Shown here: piece by piece, positions 41,392 to 51,684 of the stretch
Position numbering within the stretch: position 1 is the stretch's first letter
Layout: each line of letters opens with the position of its first letter
NCBI GenBank assembly: GCA_030272155.1
Contig: CP126191.1
Span: forward strand, 3,618,501 to 3,682,500
Length of the DNA: 64,000 nt
Origin: Tetradesmus obliquus
Taxonomy: Eukaryota; Chlorophyta; Chlorophyceae; Sphaeropleales; Scenedesmaceae
Direction: 5' to 3'
Notes under the pieces: model-generated
Database searches by the model: none
What the model was told of the DNA's origin: nothing
Seen by the model: the letters and a program-made list of their open reading frames with translations, nothing else
Position numbers and translations under genes: made by a program

Positions 41392-42422
41392 GGGTGGCGT
41401 GTCAGTCGCTAGGCGGTGGTGCTGTGCATGTGCTGCATGCCTTCCGTTTAGGGCTGTGCCTGATGGATTGTTTGTTTGTACAGATGTTGGGCCCCTGTAG
41501 CACTGGCACTGTCTTGCATGCCTTGTATGCGAGCCACTACAGCTTCGTGGTGTGCCGCACCCTTCAATGGTTCGCAAACTTATCTTACGTACGTTTTTCT
41601 TTATGCTTGTGGTGTCTGTAACAGTGTACGCAGGGGAGATACACCTTTACCTGCAATTCTGTATACTGCGTGCCAGGTGATGAATTTGGTGAACTCTGTC
41701 GTGAACTTTGTGTGGCTGAAAGGCAGTCAGCGTCGAGCACAAAACATCGATTTTATTATATTGCCATATATGCTGTTTTGATCATATTCACCACCGCGCG
41801 CAGTGTTAGGAATCTACCATGAAGCCGTGTTTTCCATGTACAGGCGTTGGCAGCACACCATATGCCACCCATTAATGCATCAATTGTCTTCAAGCAATTT
41901 TCTTAATTAATGCGGCCAAACAGTGCTGTGAACTGAAGTTCAGTTGGCCGAGCCGCGTGACGCTTGGTATTCTCGTCGCCAGGGGCGTCATATACTTTGT
42001 CGCCCACAGTTCCACACACTCGAGCCAGCAGTAACAGCACGATACCTTGAAGCTGATTATTCGAAGCCATAGCAGCGGGCTCCACCTTGCTAGTGAGTGC
42101 ACCCAGCTATTGCGTCCAGCAGGGCTTCATATATCTCAGTACAGCAGCCGGCAGCTATCCTAGCTTCGATCTTATTTCATCAATAATACTTGAAGTCTTG
42201 CGCAGCGATAGCTTACGCAGTGTATGCACAGAAGGACAAGCAGGCATTGAACACCAGGCTCGACCTTGCAGCTGTGCTTTACAGTTGCAGCTCACACAAA
42301 ATAATAATGATTATTTTAGCAGAGTAGTGTGGTGCGAGAAACCAGCCGCGCTCACGATCTACTGACAAACGAACAACGGCATTGCTTTCTGTCCTGACCC
42401 ACTGCAGACGGCAAAAGACAAA
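41392..42422. other. Intergenic region before secreted repeat gene A
   Basis: The 3' flank of the CHI-like gene, then the promoter of the next gene. A minus-strand 56-codon frame beginning MASNNQLQGIVLL at about 42070 is the only suggestive small frame. I could not support it. The sequence near 41750-41910 is AT-rich. Confidence 0.35.
41617..41621 (+). terminator. Candidate poly(A) signal (TGTAA) for the CHI-like gene
   Basis: TGTAA about 226 bases after the stop codon at 41391, in an otherwise uninformative 3' flank. Position and sequence fit algal polyadenylation. Confidence 0.4.
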
Positions 42423-42789
42423 ATGGCTCGCCTCCAGACGGCCGTGATCGCTCTGGCGCTTTTTGGTCTCCTGGCATGTGTCAGCGCAGGTGAGCTAGCA
42501 TGCCTTTGCCTGAGATCGCTTGCGCGCCAGGCCAGCTGCTGCTGCGCTCGCCTTCTGACCCGAGCTCCCCTTATGACGTTCGAGACTGCACCTTACAAGC
42601 TTAGCTTGTCCATTATAAATAGGATTGTTGAAATGCAGGAAGCACCTTTCTCGATCGACCAGCCTTCCAGCCTCCTCTATTGCAGTAGTTGATCACCACA
42701 GACAGATGCACGTGAGACTTTCATTAACAGCATCAACCTCTTTCCATTTCAAGATTCCTTCCATTCAAATTTGTTGCTGCGTCTTGCTG

Positions 42790-42820
<31 letters not shown>

Positions 42821-43183
42821 ATGCTTGCTGCAGAGTCACAAACAGGCAGGAAGATGCTGGGCTGGGACTGGCCCAACGCACGTGTGACCACCCCCCTCGG
42901 CAAGGTCAACGTGAGGCCATACAGCTGGAACGTGCAGAACATTGTTGGTGGCAACCTGCTGTTCCCCAACTGGTGGGTGTCCGGATTCCCTGAGGCCACC
43001 GGTGCCCGCAAGCTGCTGGGCTGGGACTGGCCCAACGCACGCGTGACCACCCCCCTCGGCAAGGTCAACGTGAGGCCATACAGCTGGAACGTGCAGAACA
43101 TTGTTGGCGGTAACCTGCTGTTCCCCAACTGGTGGGTGTCTGGGTTCCCTGAGGCCACCGGTGCGCGCAGGCGCAGCCAGTAA
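42423..43183 (+). CDS. Small secreted protein with two 53-residue tandem repeats (gene A)
   Basis: Two exons: 42423-42489 and 42834-43183; 138 residues. Exon 1 codes only the signal peptide (MARLQTAVIALALFGLLACV). The intron is phase 1 and ends with a (CTG)9 tract shortly before the acceptor. The mature protein is almost nothing but two copies of a 53-residue unit (DNA 42848-43006 and 43007-43165). Each begins RKMLGWDW or RKLLGWDW and ends FPEATGA, with aromatic-rich middles (YSWNVQN, LLFPNWWVSGF). No Cys, no membrane anchor. The repeats differ by only a few bases. RK at each unit start is a possible dibasic processing site. I know no family. The neighbours at 45142 and 49312 share the architecture. 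Confidence 0.85.
42793..42819 (+). repeat. (CTG)9 tract before the acceptor of gene A
   Basis: Nine CTG units near the 3' end of the only intron, 14 bases before the acceptor at 42833. Confidence 0.9.
42848..43165 (+). repeat. 159-bp coding tandem repeat, two copies
   Basis: Copies at 42848-43006 and 43007-43165, in frame, nearly identical at the DNA level including third codon positions (for example cgtgtgacc vs cgcgtgacc). Confidence 0.95.
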
Positions 43184-45141
43184 GCCACTCGCAAGCTTCT
43201 CTTGATGGCCAGTCCTGATGAGTAGCTTTTGAGCTGTGTGTGCATCTTTGTTTGTGTGTGTTTCTTTGTAGCAGTAGGAACGTCAGGTACTGTTGTATAT
43301 AATCTCTGGTCAATCATCATGCACTCGCCCTGGCTAATCAGCAGCTGGTGCCAGCACATCCTGCTTCACCCCTGCCGCTGTTGATGGTCATGAGTCACAC
43401 ATGCTCTGATGCATATCGTGATGGGAGCATGCACGTCAACAAATGTAGTTGACTGATAGTACCATGGCATGCCAAAGTGTATGGTGTTTATCATGGAGCA
43501 TTTGTATGCAGTCCCAAGTGTGTCTGGCCGCTGTCATGTCAGCAACACCAGCTGTGTGCTTGCGGCATACCTACAGGCGGCACACATTTGGTGCCAGCTC
43601 TTTGATTCCCCCTGATTGGAGCAATGCCACAGAAGTTGTGGTGCAGCTGAGTATTCTTTGTTGTGCAGTCAGCATGCATGGTGGTTGTGGATGCAATAAG
43701 TGCATGCTCTGCTACCTGCTGTCATGGTTGCCAACAGAAGGCTTGTACAAACATGTTTGTAACAAGCTATTACACCTTGAAAGGCTGTCTATTGAAAGAT
43801 TTGTGCCTTATAGTACCCATGCAGCAGGCACCTGCAGCATGCTGCCAGCACAATGTACATGCCTTTGCAGGATGCGTGTCTTGAAACAGCTAGCTAGCTG
43901 AAGCACAGCAGCTGCAACACAGAAGGCAGCGCATACGATGCAGCAACTGTATAGCTTGACTTCTGCCTGAGCAGGAAAGCCGAACTGCACACACAGTGTA
44001 CGCTATGCACATAACAACAGCTGCAGGACAGCAAGCTACGGTCAGCACTGCACTGCAGCGGTGCAGCTTGCTTCAACCTTGCTGCTCTGGATGCGCAGGA
44101 GTCCCCCGACATGTCCGGCCTCCGGATTTGCAAATGAAAAGCTGAACACAGCTGCAGGGCTCCGCCTCTCTCAGAGATGTCATGCGGTTGCCAGGCTCTA
44201 GCTAGTGCCATGCTGACAGCAAGGATCCATTCACAGGCAGCCAGGATCCCTGCCACAACAGCCAAAATAAGTTTGAAGGCAGCCAGGATTTATGTAAAGC
44301 CAGCCAGGTCAGATCCTGCAGGATTCATGTCAAACCAGAAGTTCCTCGACCGCACCCAAGTGGCGCCTATAAGGGATGTCTTACAACAGTATGCAGTGCA
44401 GTGTTCGTAGCATGTCGTGCCACGAAGATACATCAGCACCGATAATGCTGTGGACTAGATGCTTCAGGGGGAGGTCGCCGATAGGACTGCTCAGTGCAGC
44501 TGCTCAATGCAGCTGCTCGTGCAGAGCTTGTCTGGTACAGCAGCGGGATGCCGGTAGTTGCACGTGGCACATGGGCCTTTTATAAGGCGTTGTTACTGTA
44601 CCAAACCACAAATCATGTCTTGGAATCAACTACACATGGTTGTGGTGGTATCTGGAAATTTACCGCGAAAAGCCCAATGGCGTGTCAGTGCTCACGTCGA
44701 TAACATTGTAAGCATTAATGTTCCATGCTCCGTATAAAGTATAGTTGGAATCTACATATACAACAATCTCAAACGGTTCTTATGAGAAATCATCACGTTG
44801 GCCAACAGCACAGGTGGTGATCCAGCCAGTGATCTGCGCAGCGGCGTGCAGACACACACGGCAAAAAGGTAATCTATATTTCATCGTAGCTTTCTACACA
44901 GCTGTAGCAGCGCTGCACACTCTTATCGTGCAGGCATCGTACCAACGTGGTGGTTGCCGTGTGCACTGCAACAGCTGTAGAAGCACGTGCTTTGTGAGCG
45001 CAACATAGATTTAAACGCAAGTGATTTGACACTACAATACAGATCACTACGAGTCCCTGAATCAACCTTTGATGTGCTCGTCTGCCTGACATCTGTTGCT
45101 GTACATTGCGCCACTTCACAGAGATCACTGAAGCTTGCAGC
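43184..45141. other. Intergenic region between genes A and B
   Basis: 1.96 kb. No recognisable coding sequence. A short block of imperfect cagccaggat repeats lies at about 44236-44315. A tataaag at about 44733 is too far from gene B to be its TATA box. TGTAA near 43758 may end gene A. Confidence 0.35.
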
Positions 45142-46850
45142 ATGGCAAGGAGGACGCCAGCTCTAGCAGTCTTTTGTTTGGTTGCGGCAGCATCACTGCA
45201 TCATGCAGCCGCAGCTTCGACCCTTGGTGAGTTGCTTGTCAGGCAGCAGGCAGCTCAGCTGAGCAGTCCAGCATTACTGCTGGCCAGCATGCGCTGCCAA
45301 CCACGCCCAGCTTCCACTCAGACGGCGTGCAGTTGTGCAGCAGCTTAGCAACTGGTATTGCATGATATGTGAAGCATTGACACCTTTCCTTCCACTTCAT
45401 ATCTCACAAGCAAGGCAGCAAGCAGTGCTCATGCCCAACATGCACGTAAGACAGCACATAACAGCCTCATTCCATGCCACCTGTCTAGCTCCGCCATGTG
45501 TCCACTTGCTGTTGCTACTGTTGCCTCTCTCCTGCACCTCGCTGCCTGCAGGGCGCCGCGGCCTCCTGCAGGACCGCATTGGCATCAAATCCACAAGGAG
45601 CTTCGAGGCCCCTCAGGCAACACGCTGGTCTGTTGGCAGCCACACATCTGCCAGCGGCCCTGCTGTCTTCCGCACTACTGCTGACTTCACAGGCCCTCAG
45701 CCCCCGAGTTTTGCAGTGGGCGTAAACCCCTCTGCCGGTTATGCAGACGTGCAGACCAAGACACGCATGGATGCCAGCCAGCCCATTCCTCAGCACAGCA
45801 TGCGCGCTGGCGCGTATGCAGGCAACAACTTTGTCGCAGACGTCAGCCTTGGTGGCAGGATCACCCCGATAGCAACAGGCCAGATCAAGATCAGGCCGAC
45901 TGCGCCAGTGACACTGCCCACATTCAACTTTGGTGGCAGTGTGCTGCCTACCTACAGGGAGCAGATGGTGATCAACCCGAGGGCACCACGCCCTGCTGAG
46001 GCAACTGCTCCGAAGAGGTAAGTTGGCAGCAGCCTGCACGCACTGCTTTGTGAGAGGAGTGTGCTGGCGATAGTATGTGACTTTAGCAGCTGAGAGCTGC
46101 TTGCCTAACAAAATTGTAGCAGTTACACTTGTCTGCAGCACTAGACCAGGGACCGCTGCGCGTAGTGTGTGCCGTGGCAGTCAGTACAGAGAGGCTGATA
46201 GGCTTGTGGCAGCAGTACCACAGCATGTGCCTTGACTGGACAACTGCAGCTGCAACGCCAGGCTGCAGGCAGCAGCCTGGTGGCAGGTTTGTTGAGCCCT
46301 CTGTGCACTGTTTGACAAGAGCTGCTGCTGCTGCTGCTGGTGCCGCTGCTGCAGGCACCTGCTCAACTATGGCTACAACTCAGAGCTCACTGCCCAGGCG
46401 CCCTCCACACCCCAAGTCAAGGTCAACTACAAGCCCACACCAGCAGTCGTGTCATCGAGCACAGCCATCAGGTCTGAGCGGCCAAGCGTGGTGGTCGAGC
46501 ACAATGTGCCTGGTGCTGTTGTGACGGCATCAGGCACGACAGACGTGAAGATTGCCCCGCAGCGCACCTTCCCGCGGCCCCCTGGCAAGGGGTCATGGAC
46601 CATGGTCAACCTCAGCCGCCAGCCAAGCACTGTCAGCGTTAGTAACGAGGTCAACATCAATTGGCCGAGCAGCACTGTCACTGTCAGCGGCAACAACCCG
46701 CTGAGTGCCAGGAGTGACTTTGAGGCGACAACCTTCAACCCTTTGAAGGCGCTTGATGTGTCTGTGCGGCCTGAAAACCTCGGCGCCCGCCCTGACGGCT
46801 TTGTGCAGCGCACCAGCAATCTGAATGTGCCAATTCCTAGTGGCAAGTAG
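45142..46850 (+). CDS. Secreted protein of the same architecture, non-identical halves (gene B)
   Basis: Three exons: 45142-45226, 45552-46017, 46355-46850; 348 residues. Exon 1 codes a signal peptide (MARRTPALAVFCLVAAASL) and ends in phase 1, as in genes A and C. The mature chain opens with GRRGLLQDRIG. At the exon 2/3 junction stands KRHLLNYGYN, so both exons start with a dibasic-plus-Leu motif. The rest is rich in Val, Thr, Ser, Pro and Asn with short beta-like strings (TVSVSNEVNINW, TVTVSGNNPL, VKIAPQRTF). No Cys in the mature part and no anchor. An extracellular, beta-rich protein is inferred. No family recognised. Confidence 0.8.
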
Positions 46851-46883
46851 AAAGCAGCTAGCCGTGCACTGGAATGGGCCGGC

Positions 46884-46886
<3 letters not shown>

Positions 46887-46934
<48 letters not shown>
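46887..46934 (+). repeat. (CAG)16 tract in the gene B 3' UTR
   Basis: Sixteen CAG units starting 37 bases after the gene B stop codon, in transcribed sequence and outside any intron. Confidence 0.95.
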
Positions 46935-46936
<2 letters not shown>

Positions 46937-49173
46937 CTGTAGTTTAATCAAAGTAACAAAGCAAGCTGAAGCAAAGTGATGAGTTCAATTGTTCTGCTAG
47001 CCGTCAAGAACCACTGTGTGTGGGCAACTTTGCACGGCAAGCTCTTGGGATGTGGTTTGTGAATTTAGTAGTTTGGGGGCAGCCACAGCACGGTAATCAT
47101 CATTGAATGTAGCATGAATCAACTAGTGCAGGGCAAGGCATGACATTTTTGTGTGGAAGGGGGGCGGCGGAGGGGAGATCAGGACTTGTGTTGGGTGCAG
47201 CTCTTAGTTTGTTGTCAGTAGTGGTAATTGTCAGCACAACAGCTCCACGTGTGTTAGGTTTTGTGTCCTGTGGGCAGTGCAAGCATGCAGTATGATGACA
47301 GGTGCCATGCACTCCTTCCCCAACAGCTTGCTTACTCAATGTACCAGTTTGTTGTTGCTCAAGAGTACACAGAGCAGCCGAATGCACGCATGCACGCATC
47401 CGCTTGTGCAGCCTTCAGCAGTGCTGCGACTGCTGGACAAAACCAGCTGCCAGCACGCAGCCTTCGTGATGCATCAGAACCAAGTTTTCAACATTCAATA
47501 TAGTTCATCATCAGCCTATGTGTATGTGGTACGGCCGCCAGCAGTAGCAGCAGCAGCAGCAGCAGCAGCGCCGGCGGCGGTGGCGGCAGCAGCGGCTGCG
47601 ACAACAAAAAAACAGCAGGCATGGGCGGCGCCGCGGTGTGCCGTTGAAGCACTCGACTGCAGTGAAGGAGCAGTGTTTGACGCCATGGATGCCCACTGCC
47701 TGTTTTGCAGCACCATAGCTCAGCTACGGAAGTTCCGTGCAGTCGCTGTTATGGCTTGATTGGCATTGTAGTGATGATGTGGATGATGGATTTCCTTGCA
47801 TAAGCTTGTAACTGGAAGGTACCATTCAACTGGCTGAGGAAAACTCGAGGTCTGTGTCACATAACAGAGACCACCCAATGGGCCGTCCGACCGGACACTG
47901 TTGTTGGCATGACGGTCAGGCATTGCTTCACTGCCCACCACTTCCTGCCCATACTATCGTCAACCCTAGTGTAGAAGGCTGCTGTTCAAGGTATTTGCGC
48001 ACCAGTAAAAGCAAGCGGTGAATCTACAGTTCGTTGCTGAACATTGATTGACCAGTACTGCAGCGGCACAAGCCCGCCCGGTGCGCAAGAGGTAGCAGAC
48101 ATAGTTGCTGCTGGAGTGTCTGTTGACATCGTTTCAAGGGCGCTAGGCAGAACTGCCTGCAGGAGCAAGTTGCCTGGCTGCTGTTGCAAGTGCTGGCGCA
48201 GCAGGCCTGCAGCAACTTGCTGCCAGGTTGAACCTGGCCGATGCCAATGGCTCCAATCAACTGTGCAATGACTTCCATCAAATTCAGAGCCTGCATCAGT
48301 AAGGAACTTCAGCTGCGAGTGTGACAGTTCAGGTGGCATGCAGTCCATATGTTGTGCCCCAACTGGACTACAGCTGAGGTGCACAGCCTGGGCATGGCAG
48401 CGCCTGGAAATCACATCGCAGGCGCACTGTGCAGCATGGACCTGACAGACAGCTCATTGGTAACGTAAGATCATCGAATTTGTCCTTGTGTCCGTTTGCC
48501 TTAGTCAAGGCGCCGTCTCCAGGCGAGCTACTTGGACATGTCCTAGGGTTGCAGTATCTGGCCACCTGCTGCTGTCGGGTGCGCATCACGTGATGACCAA
48601 TACAAGAGATCCCCACGAGCAGAATAGTAAAATAATTCTTTTTAATTCCGGCGGTCAAAAAAGCAGGCCGTCGCCTGCTGCCAAAGCTCTCGGTGAGTCA
48701 ATGGAAACTACCACGAAAGCGAGCTCGGAGCCCGCTCAGACCCGCGTGTCCCCGAAAACAAAAGTCAATATTCTTTTAAATTTATTTTGTTGCCATACAA
48801 GCAAAATTCGTTGACTGTTGGCGCGGATCAGCCAGGAATCTAAGCAGTCACAGTAACATTCCCTCGCTACGTGTGCGCGATAAAGACCGTGCACCTCTGG
48901 TTGCCCCATAGACCCCTTCTGCTTTGCAGCATACATCGTGAAGTCACGGCGTCAATCTTGTAGCTACGTCGCCACACCTGCGCAGTCGTTGAGTCTTCCT
49001 GGAAGCGCTCCTTACCTTCAGGTACCTCAATAGCACTTTAAGCATTGAATTAAAATAGTTCAGCATTGCTTGCAGTTGCTGCGGTGTTCTGGTCGGTCAG
49101 CTCAAGTTGCATACAGCAGTAGCCAAACCACCCAGGCCACGCAACCACCTGTTCATTGCTGCCATTGTCTCTT

Positions 49174-49179
49174 TATAAA
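49174..49179 (+). promoter_or_regulatory. TATA box candidate of gene C
   Basis: tataaa in the context ctttataaaatg, 138 bases before ATG 49312. Transcription starting about 30 bases downstream would exclude the in-frame ATG at 49180 and leave the signal-peptide ATG as first start. Confidence 0.5.
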
Positions 49180-49311
49180 ATGTCTATAGAGTCTGATCAT
49201 GCTTTGCCTGGCTCACGTCACTCAAACACACCGCTGGCTTTTCTGGCGATGTTCGATGTCACCGCAGGCAAGAGAGCCAAACAGCTCCTCGACAGCAGGT
49301 CGTCAGGCACG

Positions 49312-50284
49312 ATGAAGGCCACAAAGATTACAATTATGCTGGTTTTTGCTGGCATGGTTGTGAGCGCAGCAGCAAACGGTGAGCAATTGCCTCGTCCAGC
49401 GAACTCATCTCACACCGGTCATGCACTATGGTTGCTTGCATAAGACACGCCAAACAGGTTATATCAATACAGCTTATTCGTTGTTCGGCAGTCTGGATCA
49501 TGTGTGTCACCACAGCTAGGCACATGAGGGTCAGCCCTGACATCCCTTCCCTAGACGTGCGTGTGCCGATGCTTCAGCGAGCAGTTCAGCGACGAACACC
49601 AGCCCTCAAAGCACGCTGTATGAATTTAGCATGCACTTTGCTGCGTGACAAGTTCAGCTGACTCTGCTTTCTCCTGCTGTTCCTGCTGCTGCTGCTGCTG
49701 CGCCATCAGGCCGTGAGCTCAACCAATATCCTACAGTCACCATTGACTCCCCCAAGACCATCCCCAGCATTGCTGGACCCACCTTCAAGTTCGGCTACAA
49801 GAACGGTGTGGGTGCGTTCCAGGGCTGGAACGGTGGCCTGGAGCTGCCAAAGACCATCGACCTGGGAGGTGTGCGTGTCACCCGCCCCATCCTGCGCGGC
49901 CGCAAGCTTGCCCAGTACCCCACCGTGACAATCGACTCCCCCAAGACCATCCCCAGCATTGCTGGACCCACCTTCAAGTTCGGCTACAAGAACGGTGTGG
50001 GTGCGTTCCAGGGCTGGAACGGTGGCCTGGAGCTGCCAAAGACCATTGACCTGGGAGGTGTGCGTGTCACTCGCCCCATCCTGCGCGGCCGCAAGCTTGC
50101 CCAGTACCCCACCGTGACAATCGACTCCCCCAAGACCATCCCCAGCATTGCTGGACCCACCTTCAAGTTCGGCTACAAGAACGGTGTGGGTGCATTCCAG
50201 GGCTGGAACGGTGGCCTGGAGCTGCCAAAGACCATCGACCTGGGAGGTGTGCGCGTCACTCGCCCCATCCTGCGCGGCCACTAA
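49312..50284 (+). CDS. Small secreted protein with three 63-residue tandem repeats (gene C)
   Basis: Two exons: 49312-49378 and 49710-50284; 213 residues. Exon 1 is 67 bases, the same length and phase as in gene A, and codes a signal peptide (MKATKITIMLVFAGMVVSAA). The mature part begins GRELNQ and then has three near-identical units, the last slightly shorter: 49727-49915, 49916-50104, 50105-50281. Each unit runs from YPTVTIDSPKTIPSIAG through FQGWNGGLELPKTIDLGG to VRVTRPILRG. Units are joined by RKLAQ, a dibasic site. No Cys and no anchor. The composition suggests repeated beta hairpins. An upstream in-frame ATG at 49180 would hide the signal peptide behind 44 residues and is rejected because of the TATA box. 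No family known. Confidence 0.87.
49727..50281 (+). repeat. 189-bp coding tandem repeat, three copies
   Basis: Period 189 bases, in frame. The copies differ by only scattered silent changes (for example atcgac vs attgac, gtgcgttcc vs gtgcattcc). The last copy stops 12 bases short and ends in His-stop. Confidence 0.96.
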
Positions 50285-51684
50285 GCTATGCAGGTCTGCA
50301 CCTAGCTGCGGTTGCACTGGTGCAAACATAACTCAACATGTTGCAGCGGCACAGCTTGTGTGCTTTCTGGCTGGCTACATAGCAGTGCTTTGTATGATCG
50401 GCACTGCTTGCTAGCCATTGTGTCATGGCAGTGTTGCTTGCTGGTTTTGCAGCTGCAGCTCCTCATGGCATGTGGGGTGATGAGGCGGCTGGTATTGCAC
50501 TGGCTGACACACTTAGCTGGTACAAGGCTCACACTGCCGGTGCAGCTGCATACGTAGTGGCCCCATCAGCAGCACAACGCAGAGGCCGGCGGTGTTGTGT
50601 GTGTGCAAGCGTGTGTGTGCCACAGCCAGTCAACAGGTCATGTGTGTTTGCGAAGCCAGCATGCAGCTGACCAGTGTTGCACCTGGCCTGCAATGCAGCA
50701 GTGTTCTTAGTGCAGAATCAGCGAGCGCGCCTTTTGGGAGATGTCCATACTAGAGCTGCTACGGCATGCCTCGCAGCTTGTCGTGTTTACCAGAGGTGCA
50801 CACAGAGCTTCCAGGGCTGGCTCTTCAGTTGCAGCATGCAAAGTTTGGACTGCTGCTGTTGTACATACTTTCAGCATGTTTGTCCAAGCCAGCTGCATGT
50901 TTGTCCAAGCCAGGCTGCAGTTGTGTCTGCATGCCTGTGTTTGGGCAGAAGCATACTGGTGCCTGAGGACATGTGTGGATGTGTCCTATAGGTAGATTTC
51001 GTGATGCTTCACAATTCTTTTGTTTGGTTTGTTTGGAGGTGATGCACATATATTTGCATGGCCAAACGTTCCAATGTTCATGACTGCCATGGGTGCTGCC
51101 TGACTTGGTGGCCTACCCTGGCAAGCCCTTGTGGTTACCTTCCTGGCCACAGCGACTGTGGCGGCTGCCATTCACAGCCCAAATGGCACATATCAAGGTT
51201 GGAGTACACTTGGGGGTCCGATCTAGACGGTGGCGGTCTGTGGGATTGGCGACAGAGCAGAAAGCAGGGGTCTTTCTGAATCCTCGTGTAACTGATTATT
51301 ACTGAATGGTAATCTGGTCCATGAGCAGTGCTAGCCAGGCTGAGTCACTGCTGCGCCCTTGAGGGGCTCGGGTACCATGTCACTCTGCAGTCAGGTGACA
51401 ATCGCCACGAATCGTTCTGCAACATAACATGAGTTAATATTGCATCTTTTCGTTGCTTGTATGACACCGACAGAGAAGCTACAAGCCAGCGTGAGGAGCC
51501 AAAATTTGAAATGTTGACTTTCCAGCCCTTCGTCATGGCATTGTAAACATTCAGCGATCACTTTATTACGTTGTTGCGAAAACTCTTAATAGCCCTACAG
51601 CGGCCATATGGCCTAGCAACCGGGGCATGCTAGACCTGGGGCCTGTTGTGCACAGCAGCACAGCGTCCAGCCGTGCTCAATGAG
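50285..51684. other. Gene C 3' flank and SCAPER promoter
   Basis: No exon seen. A 21-base direct repeat (gcatgtttgtccaagccag core) lies at 50874 and 50895. TGTAA at 51287-51291 is a possible end of gene C transcripts. Confidence 0.35.
51287..51291 (+). terminator. Candidate poly(A) signal (TGTAA) for gene C
   Basis: TGTAA in cgtgtaactg about 1 kb after the gene C stop. The distance makes it uncertain. Confidence 0.25.

Larger units (their letters stand above)
46851..49311. other. Intergenic region between genes B and C
   Basis: Begins with the 3' UTR of gene B. An Ala/CAG-rich open stretch at 47520-47620 looks like low-complexity coding but has no supported gene model. The part at 48600-48800 is AT-rich. 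The end holds the gene C promoter. Confidence 0.35.

Noticed and set aside
41903..42085. Minus-strand small frame containing MASNNQLQGIVLL
   Set aside because: No homologue known, no downstream exons; kept only as a remark.
47277..47759. Plus-strand 160-codon Ala-rich frame
   Set aside because: Low complexity from CAG repeats; no splice or start support.
49180..49311. In-frame upstream ATG of gene C
   Set aside because: It lies directly behind a TATA box and would bury the signal peptide 44 residues in.
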